This document shows, piece after piece, positions 8,116-15,391 of a DNA stretch of 34,640 bases; within the stretch, counting starts at the first letter, position 1; each line of letters begins with the position of its first letter. Position numbers and translations under genes: made by a program. The notes beneath the pieces were generated by a model that saw only the letters and a program-made list of their open reading frames with translations, was not told where the DNA came from and did no database searches. Origin of the DNA: an uncultured Bacilli bacterium (GTDB taxonomy: Bacteria > Bacillota_I > Bacilli_A > RF39 > UBA660); the NCBI GenBank assembly GCA_947628365.1, contig CANQZN010000003.1, positions 1 to 34,640 of the forward strand. The letters run 5' to 3'.

Positions 8116-9597
8116 TTAACTATCATCTTCACTATTCTCTTCTTCTGTTTCCTTCTTTTTACTTTTTCTTTTATTTTTCTTTTTTGGCTTTTCAATTATT
8201 TCTTCAGCCTCAGTTTTATTATCTTCTGTTTTTTCTTCTTCTTTTTGTTCTTCTATTTTATTTTCATCATTTTCTTCTTCTTTAAAAATATCTGCAAATT
8301 CACTTTCTTTTTTTACTGGTACTTTTTTCTTTTTCTTATGACACATAGAAATCATACAAATTAATGATAAGAATAAAGAAATACCAAAAGCTATAATAAT
8401 ATATAGATAAACTTGATTTAATTTCAATACTTCATCAAGTTCACTACGATCATATAAACTAAATGTTTTATTGACTGTATCATAAAGATAGAAATTTTTA
8501 TCTCCTGTTTCAACATTTATACCATATACGACAAAGTTAGTTGAATTATCATTAATTTTAAAACCATCATATTCTTTGTCATTAATCATAACTTTGCTTT
8601 TAATTAAATTGTCTATTTCATCTTTATAATCTAACACTACTATTTTTAAACTAGTACCAACTTCTTCATTATATTTAGTATAGTTACCATTATCATAAAC
8701 AAAACTTTCAACATTACCTTCTTCAGTTTTTAAACCAACTAAAGTATAATTTATTTTTTCATTATAACAAGCAGGTATAGTAATATCATTGATAGTAATA
8801 TCTTTTTCCGTATATAATGTTGGACAATTAAAATTATTTCTTAATTTAATAACAGTATAATTAACGTTATTATAAGTTACATTTATTGGGTTTTGATCTA
8901 TAACATTAACTGTAATAGTATAAGTTTTTTCACTACCATTTTCTGCTCTTACAACTACCTTTAAATTATTAGTGCCTTCTGATACAGAAATAGCTCCATC
9001 ACCACTTACAGAAGCTTTACTATCATTTTCTAAAGCTTTAATATTAACACTATTAGTGCCTTCTGGCACAGTTACAGAATAATTTAAAGTATCTTTATCA
9101 AATGCTGGAGTTAATTCATAACCTTCAACACTTAAAGATTTTAAATTATTATCTTTTGAATAACTAGCTTCTAATTCTTTTTGCGTTATAATTTTGATTG
9201 TTTTACTACCGCTTGTAAGATTTATTTCACTCATATCTGCAAAAGCATAAGCAAGATAACTACCAACAGATACTTTAGTAGAACCAGTTTTTAAAGTTTT
9301 AAAAGTAAATGTGTATTTTTTTGACTTAATTCCTGTGGAAGAAGAGGAAGCCATTCTTACTCCCCCACCTTCACTATTAGTACTTGTAAGTTGCAAATAA
9401 TTTTTATCATAATTAAGTTGCATTTGCCAACTACCAATTGCTGTACTACTAGATAGGGTAACTGTAACTGTAACTTTATTACCCACTACTACTTGAGAGG
9501 TACTAGTTACAGAAATATTACCTGAAGTAGCATAAACAAAATTGGGTATTAATAATAAACTAATTAATGTTACAATCCATAATTTTAATTTTTTCAT
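8116..9597 (-). CDS. Membrane-anchored cohesin-domain surface protein
   Basis: The protein has 493 residues. A signal peptide (about 1-23, ending VYA) is followed by a cohesin domain at roughly 25-137; SWQMQLNYDKNYLQL is typical of its beta-sandwich. Next comes a cadherin-like beta-sandwich at about 150-235 (LTPAFDKDTLNYSVTVPEG, then EKTYTITVNV). A less clear beta-rich region with paired cysteines covers about 240-390, a transmembrane helix about 396-420, and a Lys/Glu-rich cytoplasmic tail ends the protein. Cohesins bind dockerins with high affinity. The gene immediately upstream encodes a dockerin protein and is 17 bases away, so this is very probably its membrane receptor. The AAAGGA site eight bases before the ATG supports the start. 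Sortase LPxTG is absent; anchoring is by the C-terminal helix. Confidence 0.88.
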   Translation of the reverse strand: MKKLKLWIVTLISLLLIPNFVYATSGNISVTSTSQVVVGNKVTVTVTLSSSTAIGSWQMQLNYDKNYLQLTSTNSEGGGVRMASSSSTGIKSKKYTFTFKTLKTGSTKVSVGSYLAYAFADMSEINLTSGSKTIKIITQKELEASYSKDNNLKSLSVEGYELTPAFDKDTLNYSVTVPEGTNSVNIKALENDSKASVSGDGAISVSEGTNNLKVVVRAENGSEKTYTITVNVIDQNPINVTYNNVNYTVIKLRNNFNCPTLYTEKDITINDITIPACYNEKINYTLVGLKTEEGNVESFVYDNGNYTKYNEEVGTSLKIVVLDYKDEIDNLIKSKVMINDKEYDGFKINDNSTNFVVYGINVETGDKNFYLYDTVNKTFSLYDRSELDEVLKLNQVYLYIIIAFGISLFLSLICMISMCHKKKKKVPVKKESEFADIFKEEENDENKIEEQKEEEKTEDNKTEAEEIIEKPKKKNKRKSKKKETEEENSEDDS

Positions 9598-9614
9598 TTA
9601 CATTTTCCTTTCTT

Positions 9615-11336
9615 TTATTGAACTATTGTATATGTTCCTAAAATACTTTTTTGAATTTGTAATAAATCAAGAGCATTAATTATACCGTCATCAGATGTAT
9701 CACCAGCTAAATTATAGACACCATTTAAACTAAAAGTGCCTAGGATATTTTTTTGCACTTGTAATAAATCAAGAGCATTAACCATACCATCACCTGAGGT
9801 ATCACCATTAATTATTACTGTTAATGTTTCACTATTAGTGGTATTTTGAATAGTAACTTTATAACCAGTACCAATTAAACCATCAGTGACAAGTGTATCG
9901 TTTGCATTAGTTATTTTAACATTACCATAACCAGCAATACTTTCTAAATTACTTTTAACAGTTTCTATATTTGTTTCTGGACTAATACCTAGTATTTCAC
10001 CACTTGCATATTTATAACCACTACTAACAACTATAGTATTAATTGGCATCTCAGATGGATCAGTATTTCCTGGTGTATCAACTGCTCCATTATTTTCCAA
10101 GTATGTTGAATCATCCATATTATTATAGACAGGTATATAAAAAGCAAAAACATTATTAATTAATCCTAAATTGTTATAAGTATTATAAGTTGTCTTAGAT
10201 TCACTTGATGGTGCTTGAATATTTGTCATATATTGATGACTATATAACCTATTACTTTCAGTTGGTACAACATTATATTTTTGTAAATAACCAGTATATT
10301 GACCTTTAGCTATATAAGAACTAGCAAGTTCTAATGCCCCACCTTTAATAGCTTCTTGTAAACCATACCATTTAGATTTTTTAGCATATTCTAACCCACA
10401 AGCAGTTGGACCACTAGATGTTGCACAGGAATCAGTTACTCCAAAGTTATAAAAATTATAATATCCTTCATAATTAGGATAAACACCACTATAAAGGTTA
10501 TATAAAGATGTACTACTACCCATTTCTTGTAAAATTCTCGATGCAATAAATATTGGACTAACATTAACTTCTTTACTAACAATATTGATAATATCACCTA
10601 GATTGTTATTCAAAGAATAATGATACTTATAAAATTCAGCATGATCTATAACATCGGTAGTAGCAGATGCATATAAAGTCGCTAAATTATCATCATATTT
10701 TAAATATTCAAATTGAAAAATATATTGATCAGTAAAGAAATTACGTGGATCCATATAATAGGCTACGGCTGTTGCCGATGCTGGATACCAAGTTTTTGTA
10801 TATTGATTATGACAAGTATTATCAATATTAGTAGGTATAGTACTTGCTATATAACTTGTTCCACACGCGCTTTCATTTTCAACTGCACTACTCCAGTCAA
10901 GGCCAGTAAATATTGGTTGAAATTGCCAATTAGGATGACTTTCTTTTAGGGAACATATACCAGGCCAATAACTTGCTGGAAAGCCAGCTTCTTGTAAAGA
11001 TTTTTCACAATCATTATTTGGATTTGTATTATATTCTAAACTAGAAATACTCATATAATCACTACAAACATAACCAGAAGCACTACCTTCATAGTATAGT
11101 TTATACCAACCATTCGCACAATCTTTTTCACTAGGATATTTATTATTACTTACTAAATTATATTCTGCTCCATTAGTAAGAGTTTTTAAAGTATCATAAT
11201 TAGTACCAGGGCCACTTCTTAAATAAACACCAGTTCCATTAATTCTTCCCCGATAAATAGTAGCATGACAAAAATTCATTTTAACAATGAATAAGAAAAA
11301 AAATACTAACAAATATTTATAATATTTATTTTTCAT
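9615..11336 (-). CDS. Secreted SH3b / glucosaminidase-like protein with C-terminal dockerin
   Basis: This 573-residue protein begins with a signal peptide (about 1-26, ending CHA). An SH3b wall-binding domain follows at about 30-95 (VYLRSGPGTNYDTL and GYVCSDYM). The middle region, about 115-400, starts FPASYWPGIC then HPNWQFQP and contains SRILQEMGS and FYNFGV. This resembles the LytD/GH73-like endo-beta-N-acetylglucosaminidase fold of clostridial autolysins. The last 65 residues are a type I dockerin with two calcium-binding repeats, GDTSGDGMVNALDLLQVQK and GDTSDDGIINALDLLQIQK. The repeats are nearly symmetrical, with the same A-L pair before the conserved Asp. It is likely a peptidoglycan hydrolase docked onto the adjacent cohesin protein. 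AGGTAGGT precedes the ATG. Cys-rich stretches suggest disulfides. Confidence 0.87.
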   Translation of the reverse strand: MKNKYYKYLLVFFFLFIVKMNFCHATIYRGRINGTGVYLRSGPGTNYDTLKTLTNGAEYNLVSNNKYPSEKDCANGWYKLYYEGSASGYVCSDYMSISSLEYNTNPNNDCEKSLQEAGFPASYWPGICSLKESHPNWQFQPIFTGLDWSSAVENESACGTSYIASTIPTNIDNTCHNQYTKTWYPASATAVAYYMDPRNFFTDQYIFQFEYLKYDDNLATLYASATTDVIDHAEFYKYHYSLNNNLGDIINIVSKEVNVSPIFIASRILQEMGSSTSLYNLYSGVYPNYEGYYNFYNFGVTDSCATSSGPTACGLEYAKKSKWYGLQEAIKGGALELASSYIAKGQYTGYLQKYNVVPTESNRLYSHQYMTNIQAPSSESKTTYNTYNNLGLINNVFAFYIPVYNNMDDSTYLENNGAVDTPGNTDPSEMPINTIVVSSGYKYASGEILGISPETNIETVKSNLESIAGYGNVKITNANDTLVTDGLIGTGYKVTIQNTTNSETLTVIINGDTSGDGMVNALDLLQVQKNILGTFSLNGVYNLAGDTSDDGIINALDLLQIQKSILGTYTIVQ

Positions 11337-11392
11337 GCATACCTACCTTTTATATAATTTTACCATATATTCCTATGAATTTATTAATATCA

Positions 11393-11432
11393 TAAAAAAA
11401 TAATGTCAAATTAAGTTAACTTGACATTATTA
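11393..11432 (-). terminator. Intrinsic terminator of the lipoprotein operon
   Basis: An 11-bp perfect stem, AATAATGTCAA/TTGACATTATT, with an 11-base loop is followed on the minus strand by seven T residues immediately after the lipoprotein stop codon. Confidence 0.9.
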
Positions 11433-11435
11433 TTC

Positions 11436-11975
11436 TTAATCTAGATTAGGATTATATATTCCATGAATTTTTTCTAAATCATTATCAGTAGGTTGAACAA
11501 CAACATATTTATCATCTTCTTTATTTACTGTAAATATAATTGTATATTCAATTTTATCATTCATATTTTGCATTTTATCTAATTTATAAGAAGTAAATTT
11601 ATCTTGATCATAAACTCCATTTTCATCATTAAATTCATCACGATGATTTTCTAAATAAACTGTGGCATCTTTTTGGGCTTTATATAAATCATATACTTTA
11701 ATTTTAACAGTTACATAACCAATATCTCCATCATATTCTTCATCAACAATTTCAAATTCTAAATCTTTATATTGTTTCTTTAATACATCCCTATATTTAT
11801 CTTGTTCCTCTTCATCTAAGTTTTCTTTTTCAATGACACTTTCTAAATCCACTAAAACTTCACTATCTAAAGTTTTATATTTCTTTAAATAAGTAGAAAC
11901 TGCATTACTAGCACTATTCATACCACATCCTGTAACCATTAACATTACCAATAAACAAACTATAATCTTTTTCAC
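11436..11975 (-). CDS. Predicted lipoprotein of unknown function
   Basis: The protein has 179 residues and a classic lipoprotein signal: a basic start, a hydrophobic core and the lipobox VTGC with Cys at residue 17. The mature part is highly charged, with a helix-rich first half (EKENLDEEEQDKY) and beta-strands later (IGYVTVKIKVYD, IEYTIIFTVN). A small extracytoplasmic domain of the DUF4878/NTF2-like kind is possible, but I cannot assign it. The start is GTG at 11975, preceded by AGGTGAT. An overlapping ATG is out of frame and immediately hits TGA. The gene follows the YjbA-like gene by 39 bases and ends in a strong terminator, so it closes a three-gene unit. Confidence 0.8.
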   Translation of the reverse strand: MKKIIVCLLVMLMVTGCGMNSASNAVSTYLKKYKTLDSEVLVDLESVIEKENLDEEEQDKYRDVLKKQYKDLEFEIVDEEYDGDIGYVTVKIKVYDLYKAQKDATVYLENHRDEFNDENGVYDQDKFTSYKLDKMQNMNDKIEYTIIFTVNKEDDKYVVVQPTDNDLEKIHGIYNPNLD

Positions 11976-12014
11976 ATAATCACCTATTTCTATTATTTCT
12001 AATTTAACTTTATT

Positions 12015-12647
12015 TTATACATTATTATAAGATAATTTTATTAATTCATAGATACTATATTCTTTTTCAGTTAATTTATCATTTAATTTATTTAACATAT
12101 TTTGATACATTAAATTAATATTATCTTCAAGTTTATTAAACCATTCTAAATAAATATATTTAAGTTTACTATTTTCTTTATTTTGATACATTTTTTCTAC
12201 TTCTAATTTAATTAATTTTTTTATTTTTAATTCTTGTCTTGTTTCTTTAGTTACTTTAACTTTATCTTTTATTTCATAATCTATTTTACTTATCACTACA
12301 TTATACATAAATTCATTAACACTAAGTTCATCTTCTAATATTAAACTACTTTTATTAATAACTACACCATCATCATTAAATTCTAAAGCTAAAGCATTTT
12401 TACCATCACTAAAAATACTTGTATATTTTAAATAATTATTTTGTTTTAATTTAGTTTTATTTTCTATTTTCTTTAAAAATTCTTTATCTACTACTAAAAC
12501 TTTACTTATCATATTTAATATAGTTTTAGAATCAACATGTATTAAAGGAATTTTCTTAACATACTCAATTGTATCATCTTCATCCCACTCATAAAACATA
12601 TAATAATTATCTTGAAAATTTAATAACACATCATAGTAGTAATCCAT
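12015..12647 (-). CDS. YjbA-like (DUF3603) family protein
   Basis: This is a cytosolic protein of 210 residues. The N-terminal DVLLNFQDNYYMFYEWDEDDTIEYVKKIPL pattern, quoted here only for its shape (aromatic pair, E-W, acidic D-D-x-I-E, then P-L), matches my recollection of the B. subtilis YjbA/DUF3603 family, which is conserved in Bacilli without a known function. A central strand reads ALALEFNDDG, and the last 80 residues are lysine/glutamate-rich helices, possibly a coiled coil. It starts one base after the stop of the upstream 65-residue membrane gene, so the two are co-transcribed. The family assignment is from memory of sequence pattern and should be treated as moderate. Confidence 0.65.
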   Translation of the reverse strand: MDYYYDVLLNFQDNYYMFYEWDEDDTIEYVKKIPLIHVDSKTILNMISKVLVVDKEFLKKIENKTKLKQNNYLKYTSIFSDGKNALALEFNDDGVVINKSSLILEDELSVNEFMYNVVISKIDYEIKDKVKVTKETRQELKIKKLIKLEVEKMYQNKENSKLKYIYLEWFNKLEDNINLMYQNMLNKLNDKLTEKEYSIYELIKLSYNNV

Positions 12648-12648
12648 T

Positions 12649-12846
12649 TTATCTTTTCCTTCCTATACTATAAAATATTAAAAATACCCCGACAAAAAAT
12701 AAATCACAATAAATGCTTCTAATAATAAAATAAACAAATTCAAAAAAAGTATACCCAATAACAAACAAATTTAAGTATAAAAGAATAAAAAATAAACCGG
12801 TAGTAGTAAAAAAGAAACCTAGTCCTAATAAAAATAAATTTATCAT
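12649..12846 (-). CDS. Small two-helix membrane protein, unknown function
   Basis: The 65-residue product is almost entirely hydrophobic, with two membrane helices (about 3-31 and 36-61) joined by a short loop, and a basic GRKR C-terminus. An AGAGAAG-type site precedes the ATG. The stop is one base from the next gene's start, and there is no competing ORF on either strand, so I consider it a real gene and the first of a three-gene unit. No family is recognised. Confidence 0.6.
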   Translation of the reverse strand: MINLFLLGLGFFFTTTGLFFILLYLNLFVIGYTFFEFVYFIIRSIYCDLFFVGVFLIFYSIGRKR

Positions 12847-12864
12847 ACTTCTCTTTATATTTTA

Positions 12865-12893
12865 TTTATAAATATTTAAAAATATTATATAAT
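12865..12893 (+). promoter_or_regulatory. Probable uppP promoter
   Basis: On the plus strand TTTATA and TATAAT are separated by 17 bases, ending about 18 bases before the uppP ATG. The -10 box is perfect and the -35 is weak, in a very AT-rich divergent intergenic region, so this is a modest call. Confidence 0.4.
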
Positions 12894-12911
12894 TAATTAG
12901 GTGATTAGTTT

Positions 12912-13721
12912 ATGAATTATATTATTTGTTTAATTTTAGGGTTAATTCAAGGGATAACTGAACCTTTACCAATTTCATCAAGTGGACATGTTTTCTTATT
13001 TAAGAATTTATTTAACACTACTATTTTTGATAATTCTCTAAATTTTGAAATCATTTCTAACTTTGGTTCATTTTTAGCTATTCTCTTTATCTTTAGAAAA
13101 GATATTATGGAATTAATTAAGAATTTCTTTGGTTTTATTTTTAATAGTAAACATCGTAAGAATAATAAAGATGGTTTTATGTACATCATAAAGTTAATTA
13201 TAAGTACTATACCTGTTGGTATTACTGGTATTTTATTTAATGATTACTTAGAAGAACATTTTAATTCTCTTAATTTACTAGCATTTACTTTTTTATTCAC
13301 AGCATTAATGTTATTTATTGTTAGAAATATTAAAGGTACTAAAGATAGTAAAGATATTACATTTACAGATGCAATAATCATTGGTTTATTTCAAGCTATT
13401 ACTATTATTCCTGGTATAAGTCGTAGTGGTACTGTTTTAGTAGCATGTCTAATTTGTAAATTAAAAAGAGATGATGCTTTAAAATATACATTTATGTTAT
13501 ACTTCCCAGTTAGTGCTGGTACTATGTTACTTAAAGCTCCTGAATTACTTAATACCACAACTGATTTATTATTACCATATTTATTAGGTATGATTGTAGC
13601 TTTAGTTATTACATACTTCTCTTATAGATGGTTAAGTAGTATCGTAAAAAAAGGAAAACTTTGGAAGTTTTCCATCTATTGCTTATGTTTAGCATTATTT
13701 ATATTTATATATTTTAGATAA
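12912..13721 (+). CDS. uppP: Undecaprenyl-diphosphate phosphatase (BacA/UppP)
   Basis: The 269-residue polytopic membrane protein has both BacA signature regions. LIQGITEPLPISSSGH at residues 11-26 holds the catalytic Glu and Ser/His cluster, and GLFQAITIIPGISRSGT near residue 155-171 is the PGxSRSG repeat of the inverted-topology fold. It removes phosphate from undecaprenyl diphosphate outside the membrane to regenerate the C55-P carrier used by TagO and by peptidoglycan synthesis. An AGGTGAT site precedes the ATG. It is one of only two long plus-strand genes and ends in a strong terminator converging with the first surface-protein paralog. High expression of this family gives bacitracin resistance in other bacteria. 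Confidence 0.95.
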   Translation: MNYIICLILGLIQGITEPLPISSSGHVFLFKNLFNTTIFDNSLNFEIISNFGSFLAILFIFRKDIMELIKNFFGFIFNSKHRKNNKDGFMYIIKLIISTIPVGITGILFNDYLEEHFNSLNLLAFTFLFTALMLFIVRNIKGTKDSKDITFTDAIIIGLFQAITIIPGISRSGTVLVACLICKLKRDDALKYTFMLYFPVSAGTMLLKAPELLNTTTDLLLPYLLGMIVALVITYFSYRWLSSIVKKGKLWKFSIYCLCLALFIFIYFR

Positions 13722-13745
13722 AATCTCGAAGAGAGATTTTTTTAT
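13721..13745 (+). terminator. Intrinsic terminator of uppP, possibly bidirectional
   Basis: AAATCTC/GAGATTT form a perfect 7-bp stem with a 5-base loop, followed by a T-rich tail on the plus strand. The opposite strand reads AAATCTC...GAGATTTTATC, so it could also terminate paralog 1, whose stop codon is adjacent. Confidence 0.8.
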
Positions 13746-15050
13746 TTATTCTTTTATTAAGAAAGGATCTGTTATTGTACCACTTCCACTTAATAATTGC
13801 TCGGATGAATCGATATAGAAGACAGGCCTAATACAATATTTTGTTGATGATACCCAAGTATTAGTATAGCCTTCAGAACGAATATAAAAAAACGCATATA
13901 CACCCCAACTTGTGTTCCAGCCATTACTCGTCATTGTCCACTCGTGAGCTTCTGTATCATTTTTACTTAAGTGCATCCAACTATTTTTACAATTAGTACC
14001 ATCAGTTGCAAATGGATTACAAATAGCATCATCACTTAAAGCATAGTAGTAATCATGTAAATACATTAGACTTACTTTACCATTAAAAGTTTTTGCCCAT
14101 TTTTCATTCTTATGACGTATATAATAAAATGTTTGATCTTCATACTGTCCATATTGAACTACATATGGTTGTGCTCCCAAGTCTCCTTGATTTGCTTTTA
14201 CATCCCATACCGTTCCTTTTTGCCCAGTTTCGACCAAATATAATTCTTTTCCTATTTGTTTTGCACCAGCATTATCATTTTCTAACATATCTCCATATGT
14301 CCATGTATTAGTTGCTATCTTTTCTTCCCAGCCTTTGGGTACAAAATCAGGATTTTCTAAAAAGTCACTTCCACTTATTGCTTTATATATATTACTTTCT
14401 GGAAATGTTATATCTGTATCATAATCTGTATACCATTGATATAATCCATTTTCTGTTTCTTTTAATGCTTCTTTTTTTATTACTTTTACTCTTCCTGTTT
14501 CTGCTTCTATTCCTATTATTCTATACATATAATGATTTGTATCTTTTGTACAAGTATCTTTATCACTTGTCCCAAAACATATATAGTTATCTACTAGTTC
14601 ATTTCCATTTTCATCTTTTGCTTGTCCTTGAAATCGATACATTTCTCCTCGTACTTTATCTGTACTTAATCCTTTGGGTTCTTTTTCTTTTATTTCTAGT
14701 CCCAAACTCTTATCAAAATATAAATAACAATAGGTTGTATTTCCACTGGATATTGTTACTGAATTATTTTCATAGCTTAGTACTCCACTTAATTCATTTC
14801 CATTATTGTCTATACATTTACTTTCCTTAATATTTAAGACATATCCTTCTGGAAATTTATTACCTTCAACTGGTACATAATTATTTTCACTTTCTTCTTT
14901 ATACATTGCAAATGTTTTATTATTTACTTCTTGTTTCAATATGACATTATCTAATTGTATATTTTCTTTCGGCTTAAATATTATGACACCGGTTAGTATT
15001 ACTCCTACCAAAAGTATTATTAATAAATATTTTTTGTTAATTATTCTCAT
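13746..15050 (-). CDS. Phase-variable membrane-anchored surface protein, paralog 1
   Basis: The 434-residue protein begins with a basic segment and one membrane helix (about 7-26) without a clear cleavage site or lipobox, so it should stay N-terminally anchored with the rest outside the cell. A conserved core includes YICFGTSDKDTC and YMYRIIGIEAETGRVKVIKKEAL (about 160-205). The C-terminal domain holds KVSLMYLHDYYYALSDDA, WMHLS and EWTM, then a segment of about 35 residues that differs among paralogs, IRPVFYI (about 408) and a GSGTITDPFLI end. This Trp/Arg-Pro-Val architecture resembles FGE-type or C-type-lectin-fold domains common in uncultured Firmicutes surface proteins; no enzyme motif is visible. 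Several cysteines could form disulfides. Paralogs lie at 20477 and 27432. Expression is probably controlled by a poly-G promoter. The function is unknown; adhesion or decoy are possibilities. Confidence 0.85.
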   Translation of the reverse strand: MRIINKKYLLIILLVGVILTGVIIFKPKENIQLDNVILKQEVNNKTFAMYKEESENNYVPVEGNKFPEGYVLNIKESKCIDNNGNELSGVLSYENNSVTISSGNTTYCYLYFDKSLGLEIKEKEPKGLSTDKVRGEMYRFQGQAKDENGNELVDNYICFGTSDKDTCTKDTNHYMYRIIGIEAETGRVKVIKKEALKETENGLYQWYTDYDTDITFPESNIYKAISGSDFLENPDFVPKGWEEKIATNTWTYGDMLENDNAGAKQIGKELYLVETGQKGTVWDVKANQGDLGAQPYVVQYGQYEDQTFYYIRHKNEKWAKTFNGKVSLMYLHDYYYALSDDAICNPFATDGTNCKNSWMHLSKNDTEAHEWTMTSNGWNTSWGVYAFFYIRSEGYTNTWVSSTKYCIRPVFYIDSSEQLLSGSGTITDPFLIKE

Positions 15051-15079
15051 AAAATATCATTCCTTTATTTTATAAGATA

Positions 15080-15106
15080 ATTATATATTACCCCCCCCGG
15101 TGTCAA
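15080..15106 (-). promoter_or_regulatory. Poly-G (G8) spacer promoter of paralog 1, predicted phase-variable
   Basis: On the minus strand, TTGACA is followed by CC, eight G residues (C8 at 15091-15098 on the plus strand), TAATA and TATAAT, giving a 15-base spacer. Consensus hexamers with a sub-optimal spacer containing a homopolymer are the hallmark of slippage-controlled promoters. The RBS AAAGGA lies about 9 bases before the ATG. The block from -35 to ATG is nearly identical in all three paralogs. Confidence 0.8.
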
Positions 15107-15115
15107 GTTTATTTC

Positions 15116-15142
15116 AAAAAAATGTTGTTAACTTCCAACATT
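15116..15142 (-). terminator. Hairpin immediately upstream of the paralog 1 promoter (terminator/insulator)
   Basis: On the minus strand AATGTTG/CAACATT form a stem followed by a T-run, ending nine bases before TTGACA. A near-identical hairpin sits upstream of paralog 2, where it is the leuS terminator, and a decayed half-copy upstream of paralog 3. It would stop transcription arriving from the pgsA side. Confidence 0.65.
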
Positions 15143-15153
15143 TAGGTTATAAT
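15125..15153 (+). promoter_or_regulatory. Plus-strand promoter of the candidate small RNA
   Basis: TTGTTA and TATAAT are separated by exactly 17 bases. The -35 lies within the terminator hairpin of the paralog 1 cassette. Transcription would start near 15160 and run away from the paralog. Confidence 0.6.
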
Positions 15154-15159
15154 TTATTT

Positions 15160-15361
15160 AGGAAGTGTGAATTTCATGCCACCTAATTTAATTAAGCTAT
15201 TAATTCAAATATTTTAACGGTGTCTTTTAAAGTTATTATAATTAATAATAGTAAAATAATTACTCACAAAAACTATATTTTTAGGGGATAAAATTCAACA
15301 CTTCGACTTACTGTTAAAATGTAAAACATACCCCTTGTAAAGGAGGTATGTTTTGTTTTAT
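15160..15361 (+). ncRNA. Candidate structured small RNA of about 200 nt (rod-like, unassigned)
   Basis: This gene-free stretch (15051-15391) holds a complete small-RNA unit. It has a promoter, then AAGTGTGAATTT (15163-15174) complementary to AAATTC-A-ACACTT (15291-15303), which closes the ends. A second stem, CC-A-CCTAA (15179-15186) with TTAGGGG (15281-15287), continues the rod, and an inner AGTAA/TTACT hairpin lies near 15250. A strong terminator hairpin follows: AAAACATACC/GGTATGTTTT at 15323-15354 with CCTT/AAGG inside, then a T-rich tail. The long irregular rod with a closing stem recalls 6S RNA, but I cannot confirm that family. A 13-codon ORF with a poorly placed RBS (15176-15217) is inside and probably incidental. 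The opposite strand could fold similarly. Confidence 0.5.
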
Positions 15362-15391
15362 TTTGTCGAATAGAAAGAAAGTAAATCATTA

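Noticed and set aside
9340-9370. C-run (TCCCCCACC) near 9361 as a fourth switching tract
   Set aside because: Only five residues, inside the cohesin coding sequence and not in a promoter context.
14312-14830. 172-residue plus-strand ORF (and 14093-14311) antisense to paralog 1
   Set aside because: Very Leu/Tyr/Phe-rich translation with no RBS, produced by the low stop density opposite an AT-rich gene; the minus-strand frame is conserved in three paralogs.
15176-15217. 13-codon ORF inside the candidate small RNA
   Set aside because: The only AGGA is 12 bases away and its codons lie in the paired arms of the predicted structure; too little to call a peptide or type I toxin.
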